Notes: a model not told the origin generated them from the letters alone. 64,000 bases of DNA from Acidiferrobacterales bacterium (GCA_947258385.1 CAMYII010000105.1:94022-158021), one strand, 5' to 3'. Numbered from the stretch's first letter, positions 26,467-36,302 are shown. Numbers and translations are program-made.

Positions 26467-28336
26467 CGGGTCGCTCCTCCGGACGAATGAAGGCATGGCC
26501 CATCTCGCCATCTAAAGGCAGGTCCTGGGTTGATCCTTCCGTTACCACCATACCAACCTCACCCTTCTTGCTCATCGGTGTTGCCGGCGCCGGTATCTCA
26601 ACATCTTTAAACTTCTCGCGCTCTTTGAACTCTTTCTCTTTCTCTTTAAGCTCTTTCTCTTTCTCTTTCGTTTCCTTCTCTTTGTCTTTATCTTTGACTT
26701 CTTTCTCTTTCTCTTTTTCTTTTTCTTTATCTTTAGACTTCGTGACAGAAATGCTGGTCGTATCCTCTGCGCCGCGATTGGCATCAGCCTCCACTGTGAT
26801 GGTCACAGTGGTGACGCTACTGGGCGCGGTAAACAAGCCGGTAGACTCGTTTATCGATCCGGCCGAGGCGAACCAGTGCTTGGCGTGATTGGTAGTGCCT
26901 GTGACATTCGCTTCGAACTGTATCTTCCCTCCCGTGCTGACCGACGACGCGTGTGATCTAATGTTGATCGCGACAGATCTCACGGTAACCGAGGCACTCT
27001 TCGATTTGCTCGGGTCACGTTGACTGGTCGCGGTGACGGTATCCACCCCGGCGGAAGCCGGCGCCTGGTACGACCCGTTTTGAGCTACCGCTCCCTTAGT
27101 CGCGGCCCATTGAACGCCTTTGGATAACGTGCCTGCAACAGTTGCGCTAAATTGTTGAGCCGCCCCTTGATCCAGCGTTGCGGAGGCAGGACTGATAGCA
27201 GTCACCTGCACAACTTCGACCGTCACGGGTGCCTGAAGCTTGACGCGGGGATCCGCATCACTTGTGACGAGCACGTGGAATTCCGTCGTGTTAGCCGGGC
27301 TGGGCGCCGTATACAGTCCAGTATTATCGATACTGCCACCACTCGCCCCTTCGACAATACTCCAGGTAACGGCCTTTTCTGTCATGCCAGTGACCGTAGC
27401 GGTAAATTTCTGTGTTTGTCCCGGCAATATATTGGCCGATACGGGCGTGATCTTAATGGAGACCTCGTCCACGGTGACATCCGCCGATGCCGTCTTGCTA
27501 GAATTGGCCGTGCTTTGAGCGTTCACCGTGTAGAGGCCGGGTTCATTCGGTGCCGTGTAGGTCCCGCCTGCGGTAATCGTGCCATTGGCATCACCACCCT
27601 GCACGCTCCACTCTACGGCAGTATTGACAGTGCCCGCGACTTCAGCGGTGAATCGTTTTTGCTTGCCGACTAAGATACTGGCCGCGGGCGGTACAATCGT
27701 AATGCTTATTTCAGGTATGGTCACCGTGGCGCTGGCCGCTACGTTTTGGTCCGCTGCGCTGGTGGCAGTAACCTCGAACTCGCCGGGTGAGTCCGGCGCC
27801 GTGTACAGACCATTCCCATCGATCGTTCCGCCCCCGGCGCTGACAGTCCAATTAACATCGGTATTCGATGTGCCGCCCACGTTTGCCGTAAACTGTTGTG
27901 CCCCGCCCTGATCGACTTCAACTACTGGTGGATCGATCTCAATCGTAACGTGCTCGACGACGAAGTCGTCTGGGCTGACTGCCTCTTCTTCCTGGGCGAT
28001 TACCCTTATTCTTCCGGTCCAGGCATCCTGGGGTACGATTGCCGTGATCTGCGTGTCTGAGTCTACGTTAAAGGACTGGGCAACCGCGGCGCCAAATACG
28101 ACCTGCTGAACGTTAACAAAGTTCTGGCCGGTGAGAATCACTTGATCGCCCGGTACTCCTCGTTTCGGGTTGATATCCGTAATCGCAGGTATCCCCACCA
28201 CGACAATAGTGACGATGTCTGGCTCGCTTCTGAGGCCGGCGCTGTCTTCTACGATCAGCTCGAGCACATGTGTCCCTACTGGAAGGTCGACTTCGATAGT
28301 AGGCTCGTTGGTTTCAATTGGGAATCTGGTGGCCAT
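26450..28336 (-). CDS. Ig-repeat surface/fibre-like protein with K/E-rich tail
   Basis: A 628-residue protein with GAGGAG before its ATG. It opens with the second half of a PKD-like domain (LPVGTHVLELIVEDSAGLRS, residues 19-38), then an IPT/TIG-like domain (about 50-130, INPKRGVPGDQVILTGQNF). Five Big_2-like repeats of about 80 residues follow (131-533), each with a GLYTAP-type turn. Next is a K/E run (about 534-590) and a tail without predicted structure. There is no signal peptide, so export by Sec is unlikely; it is probably a particle-associated spacer or fibre. It lies between the fibre-like 367-residue protein and the ATP-grasp pair, making it the likeliest modification target. This function is inferred. 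Confidence 0.75.
   Translation of the reverse strand: MATRFPIETNEPTIEVDLPVGTHVLELIVEDSAGLRSEPDIVTIVVVGIPAITDINPKRGVPGDQVILTGQNFVNVQQVVFGAAVAQSFNVDSDTQITAIVPQDAWTGRIRVIAQEEEAVSPDDFVVEHVTIEIDPPVVEVDQGGAQQFTANVGGTSNTDVNWTVSAGGGTIDGNGLYTAPDSPGEFEVTATSAADQNVAASATVTIPEISITIVPPAASILVGKQKRFTAEVAGTVNTAVEWSVQGGDANGTITAGGTYTAPNEPGLYTVNAQSTANSSKTASADVTVDEVSIKITPVSANILPGQTQKFTATVTGMTEKAVTWSIVEGASGGSIDNTGLYTAPSPANTTEFHVLVTSDADPRVKLQAPVTVEVVQVTAISPASATLDQGAAQQFSATVAGTLSKGVQWAATKGAVAQNGSYQAPASAGVDTVTATSQRDPSKSKSASVTVRSVAINIRSHASSVSTGGKIQFEANVTGTTNHAKHWFASAGSINESTGLFTAPSSVTTVTITVEADANRGAEDTTSISVTKSKDKEKEKEKEKEVKDKDKEKETKEKEKELKEKEKEFKEREKFKDVEIPAPATPMSKKGEVGMVVTEGSTQDLPLDGEMGHAFIRPEERPDVSGA
26580..26740 (-). 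repeat. K/E-rich low-complexity coding tract
   Basis: On the minus strand this stretch is built from AAAGAGAAAGAG-type hexamers coding alternating Lys, Glu and some Asp, with units such as KEKEKEKE, DKDKEKE and LKEKEKE. It predicts a long charged single helix or a KEKE-type contact surface at the end of the Ig-repeat protein. The simple hexamer structure makes it prone to length change by slippage. Confidence 0.85.
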
Positions 28337-28403
28337 GGCATCGGCTCCTCGTCAAATTTAAGAATTCCGTATTACGCTTCCCCGCGAGCTAACACGGAGT
28401 AAA

Positions 28404-29507
28404 TCAACTCCTTTTATCCCAGCGGTAAGTCGCAATCACGTGATCGCCGAACGCCTGCGATTTGCTGCCATCCAGCAATACGGTCGCCTCGCTGCCTGTG
28501 GTGTTGATGGTGCTGGATTCCCCCGCATCGGCGACGGGCGCCCGGACAACGACCTCGGACAGCTCTCTTGCTGCTTCCGCTACCGCGGCTTGCCGCGTTA
28601 ACAGCACTTGATGCTCCCCACCTTCCCTTAGCGCTTCGTGCAACGCATCGACAGCGGTTTGATAGGCAATGAATTCCGACTTTGTGACAAGCGCAGGATA
28701 GGCCAGCCCCAACTCCTGACCGACATCCCCCTCAACCGCCGCCAGCACCGCCAAAACATCTGGGACGCGATCGAACGGGAGGCTGTCGCTGCGCGCCAGC
28801 ATGTCTATGGTGAGGGCGGCATGACGAACATCGACAATTGAGATGACCGGGAATCGTAGGCCCAATGCGGCAAAATCGCGTCTCGTATCCGTCATGTGCT
28901 GGCCGATCTCACCGACATCTGCGGTCGAGAGTCCAGGCTCCGCAATACCCACGGATCCCGCCCACACCACGTGTCTGCGGTCAATCTCATTGGGACCAGG
29001 ATGGCTTGGATCTGCTGGATTCGATATTCCTTCTACCCCGGCCTGTAAATCGATGCGTGCCAACTCTATCCAAGTCTCATTATCCGGCTGCGTGGTCTTG
29101 ACCTCGATTCGAGGAATCTCTGCGACCCGGGTAAAACCACTGTATTCCTTCGCATCGACGTTCTCAGCATAGTCCGAGTCTTCCTCGTGATAACTCACTG
29201 CGATGTAGACGACCCTTGGCAAGGACAGTTCATCGGGAACGAGTCCAAGTTCACGACTGCTGCCGAGATAGATTTCATTCCCATTGGCATCTAGCGCCGC
29301 CCCTGGCAAGACCTGATACTTTAATCCCACGGTCGCCTGGATTTTTAGTTCCTCTCCCTCACCATGCAAAACACCAGGCGTGTGCAGGCGCCGATTGTGC
29401 AGCTTGCGCTTCTCCACAAAATAGGCCTGCCCATCTTCCCAGTCATTCGCTGTGGTGAAGAAACCGGTGAAGAAATTCATGCGTTTAAATTCTGGTAGAT
29501 TAGTCAT
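28404..29507 (-). CDS. eCIS fibre/baseplate-associated protein
   Basis: A 367-residue protein with AAGGA upstream of its ATG. The N-terminus (KRMNFFTGFFTTANDWEDGQ, then YFVEKRKLHNRRLHTPGVL) is a signature I associate with proteins near the end of eCIS structural operons, after tail protein I. The middle is strand-rich (GAALDANGNEIYLG, LPRVVYIAVSY). The C-terminus is the first half of a PKD-like domain (APVADAGESST to IATYRWDKRS) that stops abruptly; the missing half begins the next gene. It likely sits at the baseplate edge as a fibre base. This is inferred from gene order. Confidence 0.7.
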   Translation of the reverse strand: MTNLPEFKRMNFFTGFFTTANDWEDGQAYFVEKRKLHNRRLHTPGVLHGEGEELKIQATVGLKYQVLPGAALDANGNEIYLGSSRELGLVPDELSLPRVVYIAVSYHEEDSDYAENVDAKEYSGFTRVAEIPRIEVKTTQPDNETWIELARIDLQAGVEGISNPADPSHPGPNEIDRRHVVWAGSVGIAEPGLSTADVGEIGQHMTDTRRDFAALGLRFPVISIVDVRHAALTIDMLARSDSLPFDRVPDVLAVLAAVEGDVGQELGLAYPALVTKSEFIAYQTAVDALHEALREGGEHQVLLTRQAAVAEAARELSEVVVRAPVADAGESSTINTTGSEATVLLDGSKSQAFGDHVIATYRWDKRS

Positions 29508-29526
29508 GGTCTGTGCTTCCTTAAGA

Positions 29527-30486
29527 TCACATCAACTCGGTGTCTACCCCAATCCTCGAGCGTTGCCCGATCTGCATGGGTAGCAACTCGTACTCACGGA
29601 GATTCGTCGTTAGCTTGAGATAGTAGACGGTATGTGCCGGCTTCTCTAAATCCACAATCGCCCGAACCTTATCCAGCTTGATCTTGTCCACGTCTTCAAG
29701 CGGAACGTGCACGTCCACAATGAAGCGATAAGGTAGATCGCTGACTTCGTCGACGAGGACCGTGTCGGCGTGGTACGTTGTAGATACCTCACCACCCTGC
29801 GTCTCCATCAACAGGCTGTACTGCTCATCGATTATCTGATCGCGTCGCGTCACGCTGCCTGTGTGTCTGAGAATGCCGTAATCCAGATGATCAATGACAA
29901 CGAAGGGGCCTTGCTCATCGCTTCCCAGCTGCACGCTCGCTACCCGATCCGCTCGGTAATACTTCTTGACGGTCTTCACTCGGCCCTGAATCTCATCAAC
30001 GGTATCGACCACGTAGTAGTCCCTATACTCGATCGGTTTTTTTTGGCTCGCTTTAAGAATTTTGTTTCCCTGGCCGACATCGGAATCAAACCACCCAATG
30101 CGGGAGGCCACTCCAATCTGCATACCCCCTGGCCAGTGCCATTCGCGAATTTCGGGTTGCAGCCCGGTATAGATCTCCAGATAACGCTGCAGGCCGCGCA
30201 CGGTGCCGCGCCAGCGATAAAGCTCGACCGCCTCACTGATCAGACGCCTACGCTTCGCTTCATCCCAATCTTCATCCAAAACGAGGGCCACCCATCCTGC
30301 CAGCCATGGCAAAAATTCGGGATCGGTAAAGGCCGGTGAAAAATAGCGATCGATATCCGATAACAAACCGCCAAAGCCTGTGAATACCTCTTCAAATGGC
30401 TGCAAGAATGGCTCGAGCAGACCCTCGTCCCGGTATATGGCCGGTAGGTAGTCGATGGCCTGATTTTTTCGTTCCTGCATCATCAT
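29527..30486 (-). CDS. phage tail protein I-like baseplate protein
   Basis: A 319-residue protein with the conserved block YLPAIYRDEGLLEPFLQPFEE, then DIDRYFSPAFTDPEFLPWLA, then RRRLISEAVELYRWRGTVRG, diagnostic of the phage tail protein I/TIGR02242 group. These proteins join the J-type wedge proteins to the fibres in contractile tails. The second half (about 175-319) is strand-rich and specific to this branch. It starts 15 bp after the shorter J-type protein, in the usual eCIS order. Confidence 0.85.
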   Translation of the reverse strand: MMMQERKNQAIDYLPAIYRDEGLLEPFLQPFEEVFTGFGGLLSDIDRYFSPAFTDPEFLPWLAGWVALVLDEDWDEAKRRRLISEAVELYRWRGTVRGLQRYLEIYTGLQPEIREWHWPGGMQIGVASRIGWFDSDVGQGNKILKASQKKPIEYRDYYVVDTVDEIQGRVKTVKKYYRADRVASVQLGSDEQGPFVVIDHLDYGILRHTGSVTRRDQIIDEQYSLLMETQGGEVSTTYHADTVLVDEVSDLPYRFIVDVHVPLEDVDKIKLDKVRAIVDLEKPAHTVYYLKLTTNLREYELLPMQIGQRSRIGVDTELM

Positions 30487-30501
30487 TTCACAGAACCTGT
30501 G

Positions 30502-32004
30502 CTAGTATTGTTCCCGGATGCGGATATCAGCGTGCGTATCAATAACGAGGCTCACCAATCCCTGTTGCATAAGCTCGATTCGCTCTCCGGCTTCTTGCCA
30601 CTCGCCTGTGATATCCCGGCTCTTCAAGGCCGCGGCCTCGGCGTGATCAACGCCGGGGCTATTCTCGATAACTTCGAAGACTTCTGATAGATGAACGTCT
30701 CGTCCAAAGGGCCAACCTATTGCCCCATCTCCTGGACCACCTGTAAGGGGATGAAAAAACGCCTTCAAGTTAGCGGCTAGATCCGCTATCACCTGAGTGT
30801 TTGGACGCTGTTTGTTCGTCACGATTTCTGTCTCGACTTTGATATCAAGGTATGTCGGTCCCACCACGTGGTGACGGCAGGTGATTAAACGGCGCTCATC
30901 GAGGAATTCATATATCCTGTCGACTTCCTCCGCTGTCGGCATGGGTCTTTCGTCCTGCTTGTCCGGCACCACGATGATGCTGGCGTGGTCCGCTCGTACT
31001 TGCCGGTCCTCTTGTGCCGTCAGGTCCCACCCAGGCACACATTTCGCGCGTGCAAGCTTATAATCGGCGTGACCTAACAACAGGCTCTCAAAATCGTCAC
31101 TAGTAATTGCTCGATTCTTGGTTCTCAGCGCATCGATAGCAAACCGGCGGGCCTCGTCCAGGCCGGTGGGATGGCTTCCATCGACAAGCCGTCCTTCCAA
31201 AGTGATAGCGGGCTCCATGCTTAAGTCATGCACAAACTGGAACTGCGTTTCCGCTGCGAGCTCACCAATCTCTCCTTGTGTCGCCTGATATGTCACAAGA
31301 ATCTCGGCACCATGGGGTGGTATCATTCCGCTGCCGCCGCCGAACTGAATGCGGTTCATCCGCGCATCGACGGTAAAATGTGTATCGTCGGGCCCTGAAT
31401 CCAGCAGCGTCTCCCGAAAAGTCCATGGAACACTATCGACCATAACCGCCAGCTCAGCTGGAAGGTCCACTGCAATATTGGGCACAATGTGGGGAGTCGC
31501 AAGCGAAAAATGTTGAAAGGCCGTCCCGTCGCTAGTGCCGACTTTCTCTTTCTCTATCCTTGTCACTTGAACGCAAGATACTCGAGCTTCAAAGAACTCG
31601 CTTCCCTCGCGCAGCTGGCGCTTTAGAAGCACATCATGCCCAGTTTCAAAGCTCAAGGGTGGACGCCCATCCGCTCTATCGGCAAGCAGTGCCGTTCCAC
31701 GTAGTATCGCTTTTTCCCTGCCTAGCCCCTGAGCAACGATAAGCAGCGTTATACTCGCGGGACGTGCCGGGGAGAAGCTAGCGCCCAGCAGCTCCAAAAA
31801 CCTTGCTTCGCTGACATCAGTCGAGCGGTTGATGCGGTAGATCATGGCCTCCGTTAACCAGGCAAATAGTTCTAGCAGTGTGATGCCCGGATCGGAGGCA
31901 TTATGATTTGTCCAAACCGGCGCGTACCGGGGTATCAGTGCCCGGACTTCATGCATTAGATCGGTGAAGCCACGATCGTCAAGGTTAGGTAATGGTATCG
32001 GCAT
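30502..32004 (-). CDS. baseplate J-like wedge protein (Pvc12-type)
   Basis: About 500 residues from ATG at 32004 (MPIPLPNLDDRGFTDL), 4 bp after the stop of the longer J-type protein; an upstream extension in the same frame lies wholly inside that gene and is not expected. The N-terminus has HNASDPGITLLELFAWLTEAMIYRIN, typical of gpJ/gp6-type wedge proteins. FGGGSGMIPPHGAEILVTYQA and the C-terminal GWPFGRDVHLSEVFEVIENS block are conserved in the family. It forms the baseplate wedge with the neighbouring J protein. Confidence 0.88.
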   Translation of the reverse strand: MPIPLPNLDDRGFTDLMHEVRALIPRYAPVWTNHNASDPGITLLELFAWLTEAMIYRINRSTDVSEARFLELLGASFSPARPASITLLIVAQGLGREKAILRGTALLADRADGRPPLSFETGHDVLLKRQLREGSEFFEARVSCVQVTRIEKEKVGTSDGTAFQHFSLATPHIVPNIAVDLPAELAVMVDSVPWTFRETLLDSGPDDTHFTVDARMNRIQFGGGSGMIPPHGAEILVTYQATQGEIGELAAETQFQFVHDLSMEPAITLEGRLVDGSHPTGLDEARRFAIDALRTKNRAITSDDFESLLLGHADYKLARAKCVPGWDLTAQEDRQVRADHASIIVVPDKQDERPMPTAEEVDRIYEFLDERRLITCRHHVVGPTYLDIKVETEIVTNKQRPNTQVIADLAANLKAFFHPLTGGPGDGAIGWPFGRDVHLSEVFEVIENSPGVDHAEAAALKSRDITGEWQEAGERIELMQQGLVSLVIDTHADIRIREQY

Positions 32005-32008
32005 AGCT

Positions 32009-35000
32009 CTATTCCAGCACCATTTCAATATCGTGCCTGCCCGAATAGACGAGATGGCCTTGCGGAACAAAGACACGATTAGTAGAATTTTCAACATGCG
32101 TAATCGGCAGAAATTCCATACGAGGATCTCGCTTCCCGCCCGCCCCAATACTTAATCGCTGGCCTTGCTCAAAAAACAGAATGTTCAGGCCTAGGATTCT
32201 CCCCGCATGATCTGTGAGTGCGCCATCGCGTTGTAGGGGCAACCGCAGACCGAGATCCTCTGACGCCAATCCGTCACGGCGCTCCCAGTCAACGATGCTG
32301 GGCACGAAAGGCTCGGAGAAGATGACTCTATCGCCATCAAATGCAACGATGGTCAGATTTTGTTCTATGATAGAGTTATCGCTGGCGACGATGACAACAC
32401 GATCACCCACCTTGAACCCATGGACTGAGATGTGCCATGTGGTGGGAGTTTCTTCACCCTCTCGTGTCTTAGGTAAGAGAGTTGCAAGCACCAACTTGAT
32501 ACGTTCGTCAAAACTGGCAACTTGACTCCCTTGCGGCACGTCGAAAGGGATTGGTCGATTGGATTCAAGCTCGATTCGATATTGTTGCAATGAGGCCTGT
32601 AAGCTTAATCGGCTCACATAATCCACGCCCTCCACGGCCTCAACTTCCGTGTAGATTTCTGATATATACACATCACGTCCGAGATCCCAGCCGCTTCTCT
32701 GTGGTCCACCTTGCAAGGGATGAAGGAAGGTCTCCAACCGCTGGATAATAGCGAGCTCGATCTCGTCCGCCTTTTCGGGTTCCTTTGCTACGACATCGGC
32801 CATAACTGTCGTCTCAATGTATTCCGGCCCTTTGACATGGATTTGTTTACCGGCCTGCAAGTTGGTTAATGCACGTTGCTCTAAGTAGTTCTGCACCGTG
32901 CGCAACAAGGTCGTGTTTGGAATCGGCTTGGTTACTGAACTCTGCGGCGTAATAACGACGGTTATCCATCCGGGCTCTGGCGTGCCAAGGCGATTTCGAA
33001 CCGCTAGACATCGCGCTTGCGCTACCTCTGCAGTCGCTTCTTTGGCAAGCCACTCAAAGTCTTCGCAGGTGACGGCTCGCTCGCGGTGCTTGAGAGTCTG
33101 CGGACCGCGAAGCTTGACACTATCGATGTTCTCGGCTTGCGAACCACCGGCTGAGGCTTCAAAATTCGCAAGACGCTTTATGTTAGCCAGCTCACCGCTG
33201 GGATTGCGCAGGACAGTGATCGCACCGGCCGGGACATTGCCCTGGCCGCTGCTGTGCGTGCGGTACTGAAGTACCATGATATTGTTACGGCCAACGGGAG
33301 GGATCTTACCCCGTTTGCCATCACCGAAGCCGATTTCACCGCTGATGGGATCGAGGGTGAAATGCCGGCTCGAGGGCGAAGATCCATGAAAATCATCCAC
33401 TAGATGCCAACGCACCCAAACCCCTTCACCTGGAGACGGCTGTGCGGAATCTACCAGCACTTCGGCATGTGGGTCATCGGCCCGCAACTCCGTGCCGAGC
33501 ACTGACAGCTCTTCTTGGGGCGGGCGATCCGGCTCTCGAACCGCAAGCCGGCCTCCCGGCAAAATAGGCGTGCGCAACACGCTGAATCGCTGATTCGGCT
33601 TATCATCGCTCGATCCGAGCACTTCGTTTCGGATGGTTTCCGCGTTTTGCACGGGTACCGCATTGGTGATGATACGCCTGATATACGGCATCACGGTAGT
33701 TGGAACCAGCTCCGCCTGATCCTGACCGAATCGGCGCACGATATACTTGACTATCACACGGTTACCCGATGCGCGCGATGGCGACGCATCGATCTCAACC
33801 TTGACTTCGCGCCCACTCGTCGAAACCGTCTTGACTTTATCTATCACCTCGGCCACCGGTGCAGCACTGGATGAACGCAGACGCCAGATGTAGCGGCGGA
33901 TTTCCTGCCTGCCGCGAGCACCCGAACCCAAGGCCGTCAGTGTTACCGAGGCTTTGCCATTACTCGCGATGATGCGCGGCTGGTCCGGCCCTGCATTGGC
34001 AACCGGGGCACGATGTGGGTAGGCACGAAGCCAATACGCGCTTTGGGAAAAGGCCTCATGCGCCCGCTGGTCACCGGGAGCGAAAAAGCCTAGATAGCCG
34101 CGCACACTCAAGCCCCGGCTACCGTCCGACACCCGCAGCGCGGTCCATTCACCATTCCAATATTCCCAAGAGACCAACGGTGCTTGCACAGTCGGCACCG
34201 CCGAGGGTGGCACGTCCAACAATAGCTGCATCCACTCGCCGTGCGGAAAGCTTCGATCGAAGCCTAGATACATGGCAGAGCCCTCTTCGACGGCGCCAAA
34301 CGGCGTAAAGGGTCGCTGGGCCAATAGCAAGGGCAGCTGGTTGTAGCCCGTCCCGTCAATCTCGCTGCGACAATGCTGCACGCGAATCGGGCCGACGTCG
34401 GGAACTGAAAAACCCGTGTAGCGAAGGGCTAGGTGTTTTATGAGTGGCGGGTGACTCTTGGGCGCGACCCACTCGTATTGTCCCTCACCCAGGGACTTCA
34501 TGCCACCGGGCTCATCATAGCTTCCAAATTTCACACGCGCCCGTATCCAATAACCTTCCACTCCATTAACCTTCACTGTCGCAAAAGGCTTTTCCTGATC
34601 CTCACCTTCAGACTCCTGCGGAACGTCAAAGCCAATGATAAGATTCTCTCCGGAAACGGTGAATGCCTTTGTGGCATCCGTGAAGTTTAGTCGTTCAGGT
34701 GTGGACCCGGTGCGAGTACTTTTTCCCAGCTTGCGCCAGGCTTCGGTGCTGTAGTACTCCCACTCGAGTTCCAGCGCGTCAATGTCCGTCGCGTCACCAA
34801 TCAAATCTGGCAACCCGATTTCCTCAACGGAAATCTCAACCCTCGCACCGGGCTTGCTAAACGCGACATCTGATCTGATATAAAACGTATCCAAGCGGCT
34901 CGGGCGTTGCCCTAGCGGAAAGAACTCAGCCTGCGGGTCTAGCGGCGTGAAGATGGTACCGGCTTGGATCACGTTAAAAAGCGCGTCGGGTGGCGCCCAC

Positions 35001-35902
35001 ACGGGCGTGAGCTGGATGCTTAGCGTTATGGTTACATCACTGATAACGGGGAGATGCCTACGAGCGCTTCCGCCCTTTAAATCGCAGGCGAACCAACGCG
35101 CAGTTTCACCACCAATCTGCGTCTCAAACAATTCCGGGAGACGACCAATAATAACAGCCCCTGATTTCTTGAATCCGTCTGTACCGTCGTCGACATAGGC
35201 CCCTGCATCGACCAGGCTTGCCCATTGCTCACCATTCCAATATAGCCACGAGAGCACCCAGCCATCGCTATCCGGATCGCCGCCCTTGGCAACGACGAAC
35301 TGGAATGTAACAACGGCAGCTCGCTTGATACTCTCATCGCTGAACGCGAGCAGCTCACTATCTCCGATATACAATCTTCTCGGACGCTCCTCTCTCCCCT
35401 CAAAAGCGCCGAAGACACCATCCACCTCTGCCCTGGCAATGAGCGTATTGTCACTATAGGCAAGGGAATCAAAGGAGATACAACGCAGGAGCGTTGCCGT
35501 AGTGAGGACGACATCGCGCTCGGTCTCAAAAATAATTTCCGGCTGATCTTCTGACTTGACCGTCGCGACTTGCGTACCAGAGGGGACCCGAATGAAATCC
35601 ACGGCCCCAGGATCGGGAACCAACTTGACCACGGCAGATGCTGCCCTGGGTGGCAACAGCTTGAGTCCCGCTCCGTTGAGAAACGCGAGGAAGGCCTTCT
35701 GCGGCACCCGGTTGAGGCGATTGAAGATGAGCTCGACGAATCGTCCAAACAAGTTTACCAATGCGTCGCCCACACCGCCTTGCTGTCCACGCCAGCCTGT
35801 GTCCTCGAGGACATGAGTCATGCTCGTCACCGCCTCCTCGGCGTTTGCGATCGACTCACCCTTGGGTCCACGAATATTGAACTTGGATGCCTCTAACATC
35901 AT
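32009..35902 (-). CDS. large baseplate J-like protein (Pvc11-type) with PKD-like insert
   Basis: About 1297 residues. The ATG at 35902 overlaps the gp25 stop (ATGA), so it is preferred to an extension lying inside gp25. The N-terminal part (LEDTGWRGQQGGVGDALVNLF) and the C-terminal QGGPQRSGWDLGRDVYISEIY block match gpJ-type baseplate proteins. Mid-protein sits LSGEIGFGDGKRGKIPPVG. Around residues 670-780 there are two tandem half-PKD-like units (APVANAGPDQPRII to RRYIWRL, and APVAEVIDKVKTVS to VKYIVRRF). It should form the main wedge. The PKD-like insert probably points outward from the baseplate. Confidence 0.88.
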   Translation of the reverse strand: MMLEASKFNIRGPKGESIANAEEAVTSMTHVLEDTGWRGQQGGVGDALVNLFGRFVELIFNRLNRVPQKAFLAFLNGAGLKLLPPRAASAVVKLVPDPGAVDFIRVPSGTQVATVKSEDQPEIIFETERDVVLTTATLLRCISFDSLAYSDNTLIARAEVDGVFGAFEGREERPRRLYIGDSELLAFSDESIKRAAVVTFQFVVAKGGDPDSDGWVLSWLYWNGEQWASLVDAGAYVDDGTDGFKKSGAVIIGRLPELFETQIGGETARWFACDLKGGSARRHLPVISDVTITLSIQLTPVWAPPDALFNVIQAGTIFTPLDPQAEFFPLGQRPSRLDTFYIRSDVAFSKPGARVEISVEEIGLPDLIGDATDIDALELEWEYYSTEAWRKLGKSTRTGSTPERLNFTDATKAFTVSGENLIIGFDVPQESEGEDQEKPFATVKVNGVEGYWIRARVKFGSYDEPGGMKSLGEGQYEWVAPKSHPPLIKHLALRYTGFSVPDVGPIRVQHCRSEIDGTGYNQLPLLLAQRPFTPFGAVEEGSAMYLGFDRSFPHGEWMQLLLDVPPSAVPTVQAPLVSWEYWNGEWTALRVSDGSRGLSVRGYLGFFAPGDQRAHEAFSQSAYWLRAYPHRAPVANAGPDQPRIIASNGKASVTLTALGSGARGRQEIRRYIWRLRSSSAAPVAEVIDKVKTVSTSGREVKVEIDASPSRASGNRVIVKYIVRRFGQDQAELVPTTVMPYIRRIITNAVPVQNAETIRNEVLGSSDDKPNQRFSVLRTPILPGGRLAVREPDRPPQEELSVLGTELRADDPHAEVLVDSAQPSPGEGVWVRWHLVDDFHGSSPSSRHFTLDPISGEIGFGDGKRGKIPPVGRNNIMVLQYRTHSSGQGNVPAGAITVLRNPSGELANIKRLANFEASAGGSQAENIDSVKLRGPQTLKHRERAVTCEDFEWLAKEATAEVAQARCLAVRNRLGTPEPGWITVVITPQSSVTKPIPNTTLLRTVQNYLEQRALTNLQAGKQIHVKGPEYIETTVMADVVAKEPEKADEIELAIIQRLETFLHPLQGGPQRSGWDLGRDVYISEIYTEVEAVEGVDYVSRLSLQASLQQYRIELESNRPIPFDVPQGSQVASFDERIKLVLATLLPKTREGEETPTTWHISVHGFKVGDRVVIVASDNSIIEQNLTIVAFDGDRVIFSEPFVPSIVDWERRDGLASEDLGLRLPLQRDGALTDHAGRILGLNILFFEQGQRLSIGAGGKRDPRMEFLPITHVENSTNRVFVPQGHLVYSGRHDIEMVLE

Positions 35903-36300
35903 GCCGACTCCGCCCTTTCCAGATAAAACGGATAAACCAGGTTCATACGGCTGTCGGTCGCCCGCACTTGATAGTCGATATGGATCAATAACACATAAGG
36001 ATCGGACGGATCTGCCTCGGCCCTCACCTCCAGCAGCAGGATACGGGGTTCCCAACGCTCCAGCGCCTGCCTCACCGAGAACTCGACGAGTCCAGCGGTA
36101 CGGGTATTATTTTGGGCAAACACCAGATCATAAATGCCGCAGCCAAAATCCGGTCGCATGACCCTCTCGCCAGGCGCGGTACTGAGAATGATCCAGATCG
36201 ATTCTTGTATATCCTGGTCGTAATAGGACAAGGCAAGCTCGCCGTCATCTGCCAGCTGCACCGGAAACTTCCACCCTACGCCCAGAAACTCGCTGCTCAT
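35899..36300 (-). CDS. gp25-like baseplate wedge protein (Pvc9-type)
   Basis: A 133-residue protein of the GPW/gp25 family, with FLGVGWKFPVQL at the start and the core EX-R region ILSTAPGERVMRPDFGCGIYDLVF. Family members form the central wedge contact that links sheath and baseplate and start sheath assembly. It overlaps the following J gene by 4 bp and sits 2 bp after gpV. Confidence 0.92.
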   Translation of the reverse strand: MSSEFLGVGWKFPVQLADDGELALSYYDQDIQESIWIILSTAPGERVMRPDFGCGIYDLVFAQNNTRTAGLVEFSVRQALERWEPRILLLEVRAEADPSDPYVLLIHIDYQVRATDSRMNLVYPFYLERAESA

Positions 36301-36302
36301 CG

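Noticed and set aside
26450..28336. Five Ig repeats considered as a CRISPR-like or DNA satellite array
   Set aside because: Repeats are diverged at DNA level and coincide with about 80-residue protein domains; there are no short conserved repeats with unique spacers.
28336..28420. Programmed or artefactual frameshift joining the fibre-like gene to the Ig-repeat gene
   Set aside because: All three frames between the two genes contain stop codons and the second gene has its own ribosome-binding site.
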